Source: an uncultured Aquimarina sp. (lineage in GTDB: Bacteria; Bacteroidota; Bacteroidia; Flavobacteriales; Flavobacteriaceae). From it: 64,000 bases of DNA. The first letter of the stretch is position 1. Each line of letters starts with the position of its first letter. This document shows positions 9,121 through 18,796 of the stretch, one piece after another. The translations under genes and the position numbers were made by a program. The DNA is taken from contig CANMTP010000020.1 in the NCBI GenBank assembly GCA_947500845.1, positions 1-64,000 on the forward strand. Direction: 5' to 3'. The notes under the pieces were generated by a model. That model was not told the DNA's origin. It did not search any database and was given only the letters and a program-made list of their open reading frames with translations.

Positions 9121-11508
9121 ATGAGTCATACAACCATGAGGCTTTTCATACTATTGATTACAGTAATCAATGGGAGTATTATTTATGGACAAACTGAAAA
9201 AGAATATCTTGTATCCAAAGACCCGCAAAGTTTTTTAAACCGTATGGTTGGTCAAAAAAAGAACCAGCCTACAGCACTTAAAGTTTCTAACAATGAATCA
9301 CTATTCTTAACATTAAATATTAAGAATGAAACTGATCAAGGTATTACTTTTATTGGAACCGTAAATAATCAGAAATCATCTACCTTCTCTTTTTTTAAAA
9401 CAAAAAACAAACTTGAAGGAGATATAATACTTCAAAATACCAAAAAAGCCTATACATTTTTTACACATGCTAACGGCAGTCTTTTTATTAAAGAAATCGA
9501 TATTAATAATATTTTATGTGTTGACTTTGAAGAACTATCCTCTATAGAAAGAAATAACAGCGCCCCAGCATCAAAAATGATCTTAGAGTTAGAAAGTCTT
9601 CCGGGTGCTCCTGGTATTATTTATCTTGATTTTGATGGTGAGATCGTATCAGGTACCAGTTGGGTGGGAGGAGATACAATTGATGCGCAATCACCAAATT
9701 TTTCTGATGAACAAATTCTTAACATATGGAAAATTATGGCAGAGGATTTCAGACCTTTTAATCTTAATATTACAACAAAGAGAGCTCTTTTTGATGCTGC
9801 TCCCAGGAACAGAAGAATGATGTGCATTTTTACTCCAACCAAAGATGCTGCTCCCAATTCTGGTGGAGTGGCATACATAAGGTCATTTTCTTCTTCCTCT
9901 GATAATCCATGTTGGGTTTTCAATGTAAGATCATCGAGAGCTGCAGGTGAAACTGGATCACACGAAATAGGCCATACGCTGGGATTACGACACGATAGTC
10001 AAGGTGAAACCGAGTATTACGGCGGACATGGAAAATGGAGTCCGATTATGGGCTGGAGTGCCAGTAAACCAATCGGGCAATGGAGTAAGGGAGAATATGA
10101 AAATGCGAATAGAACAGAAGACGATATCGCGATTATTGGTGATAGTAGAAACGGAGTGGGTTTTCAAAACGATGATCACGGTGACAATTTAAACAATGCA
10201 ACAGAACTAAGGGTAAGTGACATTGGCGAAGTTAATGCCGAGCAGAACTTTGGATTGATAAATACAAGAGAAGATAAAGATGTTTTTTCTTTCGTAACTG
10301 AAACAGGAGATGTCTCTTTTAGTTTTAATCCTGACCCGGATTATCCTAACCTTAACATACAGGCCAGAATTCTTAATGGCCTTGGTGAAGAGGTTGCTTT
10401 CTCAGATCCAGAAGGATTGAAAGCCTCGATATCTACAAATCTCCAAGGAGGAACTTACTTTATTGAAATTGATGGTGTGGGAGAAGGTACTCCATTTAAT
10501 GGCTATTCTGATTATGCCTCACTAGGGAACTACTTCATATCTGGTAATTATATTCCTGGAGACAATAATCAACCTCCTATAGCGAATTTTGAAGCTACTC
10601 AAATAGGATGTTCTTCTATCGAATTTAGAAGTACCTCGATTAACAGAGTAAATTCTTACCGATGGAATTTTGGGGATGGAGTTACTTCTGAAGAACCAAA
10701 TCCAACACACAACTATCAAAAAGGAGGTATTTATACGGTATCACTAACCGCAATTAATGATGTCGGAGAAAATACAAATGAAAAATCGAATTTTGTAACT
10801 ATAAATATACCCGATCAACCCGTTGGTGAAGATCAAAACATTTGTATAGGAGAATCAACAACGTTGTCGGTTTCGGGAAATAGCGAGTTTAAATGGTATG
10901 ATCTACCCAATGGTGGAACTGCTATTGCTACTGGTGCAACTTATGATACTCCTAATCTCAATCGCACTCAGACTTACTATGTAACGGGAGTTATTGATGA
11001 ATGTATTACTACTACAAGAACCGAAGTTAGCGCTATTGTATTAGAAAATCCTGCACAACCAAGTATCGCTGTTAATCAGGAGCAAAAGCTATCTGTAGAT
11101 ACAGGTTTTTTGGAATATCAATGGTTTTTAAATGGTGAAATCATAGAGGATGACAGCAATAAAGCGACCTATTTGCCTACGCAAATTGGTAACTATAGTG
11201 TAGAAGTATCAAACGAAGGCGGTTGTAGTGTTATTTCCGAGATATTTCCTGTAGATCGTTCTCAACTCAATTTAAGCCTTAATAGTAGATCTTTTATTTA
11301 TTATCCAAATCCAGTAAATGGAAATGATGAATTACTTAATATCGATGGAATCACCAAAAATGACTATGATCTTAGGATTGTGGACATTTTAGGTCAAATC
11401 GTATTTCAGTCTACTCCTATCTCTCAAATAAACGTATCTGATCTAAACAAAGGAGTGTACATTTTGTTGATTAATAATAAACCCATCGGTAAATTCATCA
11501 AAAAATAG
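9121..11508 (+). CDS. Secreted metzincin-like metalloprotease with PKD domain and T9SS sorting domain
   Basis: The protein has 795 residues with a signal peptide (about 6-24; the ATG at 9136 is an alternative start). The catalytic region (about 160-345) has HEIGHTLGLRHD (H281, E282, H285, H291), an extended zinc site with a following Asp, and a downstream PIMGW that could be the metzincin Met-turn. A PKD domain (about 480-560, with YRWNFGDG) and an Ig-like segment (about 565-645) follow. The last 80 residues (YYPNP... to KFIKK) are a type A T9SS C-terminal sorting domain. It is probably an extracellular or surface protease for polymer or protein degradation. The substrate is unknown. It is a single gene with no obvious terminator. 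Confidence 0.9.
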   Translation: MSHTTMRLFILLITVINGSIIYGQTEKEYLVSKDPQSFLNRMVGQKKNQPTALKVSNNESLFLTLNIKNETDQGITFIGTVNNQKSSTFSFFKTKNKLEGDIILQNTKKAYTFFTHANGSLFIKEIDINNILCVDFEELSSIERNNSAPASKMILELESLPGAPGIIYLDFDGEIVSGTSWVGGDTIDAQSPNFSDEQILNIWKIMAEDFRPFNLNITTKRALFDAAPRNRRMMCIFTPTKDAAPNSGGVAYIRSFSSSSDNPCWVFNVRSSRAAGETGSHEIGHTLGLRHDSQGETEYYGGHGKWSPIMGWSASKPIGQWSKGEYENANRTEDDIAIIGDSRNGVGFQNDDHGDNLNNATELRVSDIGEVNAEQNFGLINTREDKDVFSFVTETGDVSFSFNPDPDYPNLNIQARILNGLGEEVAFSDPEGLKASISTNLQGGTYFIEIDGVGEGTPFNGYSDYASLGNYFISGNYIPGDNNQPPIANFEATQIGCSSIEFRSTSINRVNSYRWNFGDGVTSEEPNPTHNYQKGGIYTVSLTAINDVGENTNEKSNFVTINIPDQPVGEDQNICIGESTTLSVSGNSEFKWYDLPNGGTAIATGATYDTPNLNRTQTYYVTGVIDECITTTRTEVSAIVLENPAQPSIAVNQEQKLSVDTGFLEYQWFLNGEIIEDDSNKATYLPTQIGNYSVEVSNEGGCSVISEIFPVDRSQLNLSLNSRSFIYYPNPVNGNDELLNIDGITKNDYDLRIVDILGQIVFQSTPISQINVSDLNKGVYILLINNKPIGKFIKK

Positions 11509-11617
11509 ACCTACAAAAAATAACATTTCTAAATTTACTAACGTATTAAAACGGTAGGCATTGATATTTTTAAAGAATCAAAGTGCTATTTTAACTTTCC
11601 TTTTATAGATTTTTGAA

Positions 11618-11625
11618 TATCTTTA
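11618..11625 (+). promoter_or_regulatory. Promoter -7 element for the DsrE-M20-glutamate-synthase run
   Basis: TATCTTTA lies 22 bases before the TTG start at 11648. It differs from TAnnTTTG only in the last base. No clear -33 TTG is seen. Confidence 0.45.
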
Positions 11626-11647
11626 GAAGCCAAAAAAAATCCATAGC

Positions 11648-12178
11648 TTGAAAAACAAATTATCTACGTTTATCTTTTTATTGCTGCCTTTGTTGATCTT
11701 TTCTCAGGAAAAAGGTAAAATTATTCCAGAATATGGAGAAACGTATCAAGTCGTAAGTCCAGATTTTAAAACAGACATTCAAAATGAGTTAAAAGTCGTT
11801 TTTGATGTGGATAGAACATTTAAAGACAGTACAAAGGTAAATCCACTTTTTAATACCGCCGCTAGATACTTAAATATGCATGTAGATGCGGGAGTTGCAT
11901 TTGAGAAACTTCAAGTAGCTTTGGTTGTGCATGGTTCTGCTGCAAATGATATTCTAAACAATAAAAAGTACAAGGCAAAATACGGTATTAATAACCCAAA
12001 TACTGGTCTTATTTCTGCCTTATCAAAAAAAGGGGTACAAATAATTCTTTGCGGTCAGACAGCTGCCCATAGAAACATTTCGAAAGAAGATACACTCCCA
12101 GAAATAAAGTTCGCACTATCTGCTATGACGGCTCTAGTACAATTACAAAACGAAAATTACCGACTTATCAATTTTTAA
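11648..12178 (+). CDS. Exported DsrE-family protein
   Basis: The protein has 176 residues and a signal peptide (MKNKLSTFIFLLLPLLIFSQ). The start codon is TTG; no ATG lies upstream in frame before the signal peptide. The body has the DsrE/DsrF-like alpha-beta pattern: KVVFDV, LQVALVVHGSAANDIL, GVQIILCGQTAAHRNI with a single Cys in the position often used by DsrE proteins. Cytoplasmic DsrE proteins carry sulfur; the role of exported versions is not established. It is 4 bases upstream of the M20 gene, so it is very likely cotranscribed. Confidence 0.8.
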   Translation: MKNKLSTFIFLLLPLLIFSQEKGKIIPEYGETYQVVSPDFKTDIQNELKVVFDVDRTFKDSTKVNPLFNTAARYLNMHVDAGVAFEKLQVALVVHGSAANDILNNKKYKAKYGINNPNTGLISALSKKGVQIILCGQTAAHRNISKEDTLPEIKFALSAMTALVQLQNENYRLINF

Positions 12179-12182
12179 TACA

Positions 12183-13478
12183 ATGAATACGAAAACACAA
12201 TCAATCTTATTTGTCCTTTTATTTACTTTTTGCGCTATCCAGGCTCAAGAAATCGATCCCGAGATTAATGCTACGGCAGATAAGTTAGAAGGTAAAGTAA
12301 TAGAATGGAGAAGAGATTTCCATCAAAATCCAGAACTTTCAAACAGAGAATTCGAGACAGCAAAAAAAATAGCAAAACACTTAAAGGGTTTAGGGTTAGA
12401 GGTAACCGAAAATGTTGCAAAAACAGGTGTTGTAGGCGTTCTTAAAGGAGATAAACCAGGGAAGACGGTAGCGCTTAGGGCGGATATTGACGCCCTACCC
12501 GTAACAGAAAGAGCCGATGTGCCTTTTAAATCAACTGTAAAAGCGACATTTCTCGATACCGAAGTTGGTGTAAGCCACGCTTGTGGTCATGACACTCATA
12601 CTGCAATTCTTATGGGAGTAGCAGAAATATTAACAAAGTACAAAGATAAAATCAACGGTACGGTTAAGTTTATCTTTCAACCAGCAGAAGAAGGACCACC
12701 ACCAGGAGAAGAAGGTGGTGCGAAATTAATGATTAAAGAAGGTGTATTAAAAAATCCTGACGTAGATGCTATTTTCGGTTTACATATTAACTCAGGTACC
12801 GAAGTAGGAAAAATACGTTATAAACCCGGTGGTACTATGGCCGCTGTAGAGCGCTTTGTTATCAATGTAAAAGGAAAACAAACCCATGGTTCTGCTCCAT
12901 GGACTGGTGTAGATCCTATCCTCATTTCAGCAAAAATTATAGATGGTCTGCAAACAATCATAAGTAGAGAATCGCCATTAGTTAATGAAGCGGCAGTGAT
13001 TACAGTAGGTAAAATTACAAGTGGTGTACGATTTAATATTATACCAGAAAGTGCAGAAATGATTGGTACAGTAAGAACTTTGGATCCAAAAATGAGAGAA
13101 CTTATTATTCGTAGAATGACCGAGATGGTTCCATCTATTGCGAAAACCTATGGTGGAGAAGCAACTATTGATTTTCAGAACAACACTTCGATCACCTATA
13201 ATGATCCCGATTTGGTAAAAAAAATGTTGCCGACTATACAAGGAATCGCAGGTAAAGAAAATGTTATTTTATCGAAGGCAACAACTGGTGGCGAAGATTT
13301 TTCATATTTTCAGGAAGTTGTACCAGGATTTTATTTCTTTCTAGGAGGTAAATCGCCTGGCTCAGAAAAAGCAGCTCCTCATCATACTCCTGATTTTTAC
13401 ATTGATGAAAGCGGACTGAAACTTGGAGTTAAAATAATGTCGCAGCTAACTTTGGATTATCTTAATGCCCATAGATAA
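12183..13478 (+). CDS. Exported M20-family amidohydrolase
   Basis: The 431-residue metal-dependent hydrolase has a signal peptide (about 1-21, ending IQAQ). Typical M20D features are RADIDALPV, ACGHDTHTAILMG, QPAEEGPPPGEEGGA, LHINSG and the C-terminal APHHTPDFYID. Members remove acyl groups from N-acyl amino acids or related amides. The signal peptide places this one in the periplasm or on the surface. It follows the DsrE gene by 4 bases and is 10 bases before the likely start of the next gene. Confidence 0.9.
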   Translation: MNTKTQSILFVLLFTFCAIQAQEIDPEINATADKLEGKVIEWRRDFHQNPELSNREFETAKKIAKHLKGLGLEVTENVAKTGVVGVLKGDKPGKTVALRADIDALPVTERADVPFKSTVKATFLDTEVGVSHACGHDTHTAILMGVAEILTKYKDKINGTVKFIFQPAEEGPPPGEEGGAKLMIKEGVLKNPDVDAIFGLHINSGTEVGKIRYKPGGTMAAVERFVINVKGKQTHGSAPWTGVDPILISAKIIDGLQTIISRESPLVNEAAVITVGKITSGVRFNIIPESAEMIGTVRTLDPKMRELIIRRMTEMVPSIAKTYGGEATIDFQNNTSITYNDPDLVKKMLPTIQGIAGKENVILSKATTGGEDFSYFQEVVPGFYFFLGGKSPGSEKAAPHHTPDFYIDESGLKLGVKIMSQLTLDYLNAHR

Positions 13479-13488
13479 CAAAATATTA

Positions 13489-15051
13489 ATGGAAAGTATA
13501 CTCAATTTTTTGGGATCAATATCTTGGTGGGTATGGATTATAGTAGCCTTACTTTTAATAGCAATACGGGATATTTTCTTTAATAGAAAACATACTATTA
13601 GTCATAATTTCCCGGTTGTTGGACATCTAAGATATATGCTAGAAAGTATTGGTCCGGAAATACGACAGTATTTTGTTGCTAATAACAGAGAAGAGCTTCC
13701 TTTTAATAGAATCGAAAGAAGCTGGGTGTATGCTTCTTCAAAAAATGAGAATAATTATGAAGGATTTGGCACAGATAGAGATATTTATCTGCATCAGCAT
13801 ATTTTTGTAAAAAACTGTATGATTCCTTTTAAAATGGAGAAAGATCATCCCAATAAGTTAGATAAATCTTTTCTTCCGTGTGCAAAAGTGATAGGATTAT
13901 ATAACAACCGTAAAAAACCATATCGCCCGGGATCTGTTATTAATGTCTCAGCCATGAGTTTTGGTTCACTTTCTGCTAAAGCAGTAGAATCTTTAAATAT
14001 CGGTGTTCAAAAAGCTAATGCATTTCATAATACCGGAGAAGGTGGTCTTTCACCCTATCACAGTAATGGTGGTGATGTTATTTTTCATTTTGGAACAGGG
14101 TATTTTGGAGTTCGTGATGAGTATGGTAATTTTTCTATGCAAAAAATGAAAGAACTGGTACAAAAGAATCCTTTTATCAGGGCTGTTGAAATTAAACTAT
14201 CGCAAGGAGCTAAGCCAGGAAAAGGAGGAGTTCTACCAGGTGCAAAAATTTCTCCCGAAATTGCAAAAATACGAGGTGTAGAAGTAGGTAAAGATGTGCT
14301 ATCACCATCTGCTCATACTGCTTTTACCAATGTTCCTGAACTTTTACAGTTTATTGAAAATATCGCAAAGGAAACAGGATTACCAGTGGGTATCAAAGCA
14401 GCAATAGGTAAAACCGAACAGTGGGAACTGCTTGCCGAGCTTATGGTCAAAACTAATAGCGGACCCGATTTTATTACTATTGATGGTGGTGAAGGAGGAA
14501 CAGGTGCAGCTCCGCCAAGCTTTGCCGATCATGTTTCGCTTCCCTGGGTTTATGGATTTACAGCCATCTATAAGATATTTCAAAAACATAAACTTACCGA
14601 TCGGGTGGTTTTTATTGGCAGTGGTAAACTTGGTTTTCCTGCCAAAGCTGCAATGGCCTTTGCTATGGGTGTGGATTGCATTAATGTGGCACGAGAAGCT
14701 ATGATGAGCATTGGCTGTATTCAGGCGCAAGTATGCCACACCAATCGTTGCCCGAGTGGAGTTGCAACACAGAGCAAGTGGCTACAAAATGGAATTGACA
14801 TCCCATTGAAATCTGATCGATTGGCTCAATATTTTAAGACGTTTCGCAAAGAATTTATAGAAATTACACATGCTTCTGGATATGAGCATCCATGTCAATT
14901 TACCATGCAGGATATAGATCTTAATGTAGACGACGGGGAGCTCACCAAAACTTTAGAGGAGTCTTTTAAGTATTCTAAGACCCCAGTTGAATATACTTGT
15001 GCAGAAGATTTAAAACAATGTACGTATCTTGGTGGTTCTTACACATCATGA
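13489..15051 (+). CDS. Membrane-anchored FMN-binding glutamate synthase-family protein
   Basis: From the ATG at 13489 the protein has 520 residues. An upstream in-frame ATG at 13465 overlaps the M20 gene by 14 bases and adds only 8 residues, so I prefer the later start. A transmembrane helix (about 8-30) precedes a large domain like the FMN/Fe-S part of glutamate synthase: INVSAMSFGSLS, GEGGLSPYH, TIDGGEGGTGAAPPSF and the cysteine stretch CHTNRCPSGVATQ. No glutaminase domain is present. The family is common in Bacteroidota, but its substrate is not certain. Confidence 0.9.
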   Translation: MESILNFLGSISWWVWIIVALLLIAIRDIFFNRKHTISHNFPVVGHLRYMLESIGPEIRQYFVANNREELPFNRIERSWVYASSKNENNYEGFGTDRDIYLHQHIFVKNCMIPFKMEKDHPNKLDKSFLPCAKVIGLYNNRKKPYRPGSVINVSAMSFGSLSAKAVESLNIGVQKANAFHNTGEGGLSPYHSNGGDVIFHFGTGYFGVRDEYGNFSMQKMKELVQKNPFIRAVEIKLSQGAKPGKGGVLPGAKISPEIAKIRGVEVGKDVLSPSAHTAFTNVPELLQFIENIAKETGLPVGIKAAIGKTEQWELLAELMVKTNSGPDFITIDGGEGGTGAAPPSFADHVSLPWVYGFTAIYKIFQKHKLTDRVVFIGSGKLGFPAKAAMAFAMGVDCINVAREAMMSIGCIQAQVCHTNRCPSGVATQSKWLQNGIDIPLKSDRLAQYFKTFRKEFIEITHASGYEHPCQFTMQDIDLNVDDGELTKTLEESFKYSKTPVEYTCAEDLKQCTYLGGSYTS

Positions 15052-15078
15052 GTTTAATTAAATAATTAGCAATTACAA

Positions 15079-15597
15079 ATGAATATCGAAATAATACCAT
15101 TAATCATCTCTTTAATTCCGACAACGTTAATCACCATATTAGCCATATTCTTTTTTAAACAACACACAAATAATGAAGAAAGGCGACGCAGGTTTCTTTT
15201 GCATCGAGAACATCAAAAACAAGCATTTCCGTTAAGACTACAAGCCTATGAGCGAATGGCCTTGTTTTTAGAAAGAATTTCTCCCGGTAAATTACTATTC
15301 AGAATGGCACCTGTTGGTGAAGATAAGGAAGGTTACGAATCGTTATTAGTTCACACTATAGATCAAGAATTCGAGCATAATCTTACACAACAAATCTACG
15401 TATCAGACGAATGCTGGAATACCATTATAGCTGCAAAAAATGCAACCATTGCCATGATTAGAAAAACTGCTTTAAAGGAAGAGGTAGACTCTGCAGACAA
15501 AATGAGAGAAGTTATTCTAACACAACTTGTAGAAAAAGGCGCTCCCGGCGCTGCTGCTCTTTTGAAAATAAAAGAAGAAGTAGGTGATTTGTTTTAA
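15079..15597 (+). CDS. Membrane-anchored conserved protein (DUF7935-like)
   Basis: The protein has 172 residues with one N-terminal transmembrane helix (about 5-27), then a basic RRRR stretch, predicting a cytoplasmic C-terminal domain. The soluble part contains LRLQAYERMALFLERISPGKL and a helical C-terminus. I associate this pattern with a conserved Bacteroidota family of unknown function (possibly DUF7935). It is 27 bases after the glutamate-synthase-like gene and may end that operon. Confidence 0.7.
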   Translation: MNIEIIPLIISLIPTTLITILAIFFFKQHTNNEERRRRFLLHREHQKQAFPLRLQAYERMALFLERISPGKLLFRMAPVGEDKEGYESLLVHTIDQEFEHNLTQQIYVSDECWNTIIAAKNATIAMIRKTALKEEVDSADKMREVILTQLVEKGAPGAAALLKIKEEVGDLF

Positions 15598-15666
15598 TGA
15601 ATCAATGTAAAATTATCGCTCTTACCTTAAAAAATACCGACATCAATTATCATTACTTTTATCATC

Positions 15667-16590
15667 CTACCCTGCCATATCAATGTCTTTTAGCTTATTT
15701 TCTTCAGCATGTTTAGCTTTTTCGGCAGCATACTCAAAACCTTGACGCCACCAACTACCCATTAGTTTTTTGTCAAAAATTAATGAGTTTTCGGTAAGTT
15801 TTGATGGTGTATAATATAAATTTAGAGGTACATCCTTATTTATTGCTGCCAGTTTACCTACAATAGTATCATGTCCCTCGACCTGATCAAGCATATAACT
15901 AAATAGACTCACCATTAAAGAAAATGGATTTTTACCTAACACCTTATTATGCTCCATGTTTTCTGATTCTAAGATAATAGCATCTACCTCTGTGGCGCCT
16001 CTGCGTATGGCTTCCCGTATGGGTACCATACATCCAAACCCACCATCGGCATACTCACATCCATTTTTGGTGGCGAGGCTCATAAAAGGTACATAATTAC
16101 AGGATATCCAAATCCAATCACAAAAATCTTCGTATGAAAAATCATTTATTGATTTGTATTCTGTGCGGTTCTTGGTCAAATTAGATACGGTTACCACAAC
16201 ATCTTTTGCTTTTTTTCGAATCAAACGAAACTCTGGTTCAGATAAATTTCTTCTAATGGCACGTCTCAAGTTCTTACTTTCTCCAAAGGTACGTTTCAAC
16301 TTGATAAACTGCCACAGGGAAGCCAAAAAGTTAATAGATACAAACTCACGATTTCCCTTTTTACGAACCCTGAAAGGATTTACATTAAATATGGTATGCT
16401 GATTAACATTTGTATAGATATCATACATCTTGCTAATATTACCTAAAGCTAGTTGTGGAATTAAGAGGCTCCCGGTCGAAGTTCCCAGAAAAAGGTCATA
16501 CTTTTTACCTTGTTCTTCTATTAAGTATTGAGCAACACCTCCTGCATAAGCACCTTTACTGCCGCCTCCGGAAATTACCAATGCACGCAT
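15667..16590 (-). CDS. Patatin-like phospholipase
   Basis: The protein has 307 residues. The oxyanion-hole motif GGGSKGAYAGG (8-18), the nucleophile elbow GTSTG with Ser38, and the catalytic Asp in YADGGFG (about 185) are all intact, so an active Ser-Asp lipid acyl hydrolase is expected. There is no signal peptide, so it is probably cytoplasmic or peripheral to the inner membrane. It lies 9 bases downstream of the M1 peptidase gene and is probably cotranscribed with it. Confidence 0.92.
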   Translation of the reverse strand: MRALVISGGGSKGAYAGGVAQYLIEEQGKKYDLFLGTSTGSLLIPQLALGNISKMYDIYTNVNQHTIFNVNPFRVRKKGNREFVSINFLASLWQFIKLKRTFGESKNLRRAIRRNLSEPEFRLIRKKAKDVVVTVSNLTKNRTEYKSINDFSYEDFCDWIWISCNYVPFMSLATKNGCEYADGGFGCMVPIREAIRRGATEVDAIILESENMEHNKVLGKNPFSLMVSLFSYMLDQVEGHDTIVGKLAAINKDVPLNLYYTPSKLTENSLIFDKKLMGSWWRQGFEYAAEKAKHAEENKLKDIDMAG

Positions 16591-16599
16591 ATTATTTTA

Positions 16600-18696
16600 T
16601 TATGGGGTTAATTTTTCAAGAATAAACTTTTGTTGATTCTTTGGTAATTCATCCTTTAAAACTACATATTTCTTTTTATATTTTTCATCTTTCAATAATT
16701 TATCAAGGATTTTTCTGCAGGCATTTCTAAAACGCCAATTATGATGAGTTGCCCCGTCAATCAAATGAACCAAAGATTGATTAGAAAACGCCTGTAAGCT
16801 TTCAAGATAAGAAAAAGCATTCTCGCGAGTACTAAAATGATATTTTGGAGCTGTATAGCCCGATAGCTCATTGTAGAATTTTTGGTGATTATCAATTTGA
16901 TAATCTTGTGTACTCAAAGCCAGAACCAACCATAGCAACCTTACATTCTTATCACTAAACCCTACGATATCTTTGGTAGTTTCGAGATATTCTTCCCTTT
17001 TTTCCAGAAAATTAGACCACAAATGATATAAAGCTGGCTCTATAGTAGCATAAGAAGCGTCCTTTAATAACGATTCGTATTGCTCTTGTAAATCTTTGGG
17101 TATGGTACTTAAGGTATTAGCAATTGCCTGACGAACAAAGATATTATTCGTTTCAAAAGCCTTATCATATAAAGCGATAACTTCTGGAGTCGTTTTTCCA
17201 CCTAATTGATACACAACTTCCTGACCGATATAATCATTAACCGGAAATTTTAATGCATTGGCCAAAGTACTCCATTTTCCTGTTATGGGTTGAGTACGTT
17301 CTTGAGCCAAACTCAAATAGTCTTTAATAAATGTAGACCTGGTAAGTAAAACTAATGCTTCTTGTGAAGGAAACTTTATATTCTCTAGCCAAAGTTTTTT
17401 AAACTCTGTAAGGTCTTTACCGCTCACCTCCTCTGCCACTCCGATAAAATCATCAGTAGTTACGTTTTGGAGCTTATACTTTTCTAGATAATTATGAATT
17501 GTGATTTTAAAACTGGTCTCTCCTAGAAAATCTCTTAATGCATAAAGTGCCCAAGCACCCCGCTGGTAAAAAGTTAGGGAACTTGCTTTTGGATCCAGTA
17601 ACGAAGCAGCATTTTGCGTCTTTGAAAGCTCGGTAAGCTGCTCTGCACTCTCATAAAGTTTATACAGGAAATACTCTTCACCAAAAATTTCCTTTTCGAC
17701 AAGCAAAGCGTAATATGTTGCAAAGCCTTCTTGCAACCAATGATGGGTTCCTTCAGTTGCTGTTACTAGGTCTCCAAACCATTGATGTGCTAATTCATGA
17801 GCATTTACATTGATATAGTTACGATCCAAAAAAGCGGTTTCGTCTACCACAAAGGCATCAGAAAAAATGGTTGTTCCTGTATTTTCCATGCCCGCGTATA
17901 AAAAATCTTTTACCGGTACTTGTTTGTAATTCTGCCAGGGAAAAGGAAAGCCTATTTCTTTCTCTAAAAAATCAAACATGCGTTTGCTATATCGATAAGT
18001 AGACTCAAATTTATCTTTATCCTCGGGATAAAAGTACATCTCCAACGGGATTCCACTTGAAGAAGTTTCTACGACTTTATCATATTTACCAATAGCCACC
18101 GCAACGAGATAGCTGCTCATGGGGTGTTTCATATCATATACCCAACGTTGTACAGAATCGTTAACCGATTCAGTTTTAAGAAGTTTTCCGTTGGTAATCA
18201 CTTCATAGCCTTTACGGTAATTGATCGTAAGGTCAAACTCGACTTTCTCATTCATATCGTCAAAACTGGGTAACCAGTTCGACGTATATTTTCCTTGCCC
18301 TTGTGTCCAAATCTGATGGTTATCCTGATAATCTTTTACAAAATATAATGCCTTATCAGGTGTCGTGCTATATCTAATATTGATACTATGATTGCTATTT
18401 GCTTTGAAAGAAGACTTGATTATTAATTTTTTTTCATCATATTCAAAATTAACTTTATTCCCATCTAGCAATACTCTTTCAATCTTCATTTTTTGAGCAT
18501 CGATATAGACAGATTTTACATCCTGCAAAATTTTAAAAGTATACTTTACTTCCCCTTCTACCTCTCTTTCCTTTGCATTAATATTAACATCTACTTGTCC
18601 TTTCAAGAAGTTGACACTTTCAGTTTGCTGGGCTATACTTCCAAAGGAAATAAAAAACAAAAACACATATAAAATAATTCGCATAGTCTGGTTCAA
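16600..18696 (-). CDS. M1-family metallopeptidase (aminopeptidase N-like)
   Basis: The protein has 698 residues with a signal peptide (about 1-22). The exopeptidase motif YAGMENTG (268-274) and zinc site HELAH-x18-E (H300, E301, H304, E323) are intact. The C-terminal half is helical, HEAT-like, as in M1 enzymes. It likely trims peptides in the periplasm. Length is shorter than full aminopeptidase N, in line with the flavobacterial exported version. It is divergent from recG across about 100 bases. Confidence 0.93.
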   Translation of the reverse strand: MNQTMRIILYVFLFFISFGSIAQQTESVNFLKGQVDVNINAKEREVEGEVKYTFKILQDVKSVYIDAQKMKIERVLLDGNKVNFEYDEKKLIIKSSFKANSNHSINIRYSTTPDKALYFVKDYQDNHQIWTQGQGKYTSNWLPSFDDMNEKVEFDLTINYRKGYEVITNGKLLKTESVNDSVQRWVYDMKHPMSSYLVAVAIGKYDKVVETSSSGIPLEMYFYPEDKDKFESTYRYSKRMFDFLEKEIGFPFPWQNYKQVPVKDFLYAGMENTGTTIFSDAFVVDETAFLDRNYINVNAHELAHQWFGDLVTATEGTHHWLQEGFATYYALLVEKEIFGEEYFLYKLYESAEQLTELSKTQNAASLLDPKASSLTFYQRGAWALYALRDFLGETSFKITIHNYLEKYKLQNVTTDDFIGVAEEVSGKDLTEFKKLWLENIKFPSQEALVLLTRSTFIKDYLSLAQERTQPITGKWSTLANALKFPVNDYIGQEVVYQLGGKTTPEVIALYDKAFETNNIFVRQAIANTLSTIPKDLQEQYESLLKDASYATIEPALYHLWSNFLEKREEYLETTKDIVGFSDKNVRLLWLVLALSTQDYQIDNHQKFYNELSGYTAPKYHFSTRENAFSYLESLQAFSNQSLVHLIDGATHHNWRFRNACRKILDKLLKDEKYKKKYVVLKDELPKNQQKFILEKLTP

Positions 18697-18760
18697 TCAA
18701 ATGTTCTGCCAAAATAACGAATTTAGGTAACTAATGTGGCAAGTTTTGTTTGGAACCCGG

Positions 18761-18791
18761 TTGAACTATTTTCTAATTAATGCTATATTCG
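18761..18791 (+). promoter_or_regulatory. Possible recG promoter very close to the start codon
   Basis: TTG at 18761-18763 and TATATTCG at 18784-18791 are separated by 20 bases, close to TTG-N17-23-TAnnTTTG (two mismatches in the -7 box). The preferred recG ATG at 18797 follows only 5 bases later, which would give an almost leaderless transcript. Confidence 0.3.
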
Positions 18792-18796
18792 TCTTA

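Noticed and set aside
18734..18796. Upstream ATG for recG
   Set aside because: The 21 extra residues are hydrophobic and absent from the family; MNPNILQTPIDYLKGVGP is the normal start.
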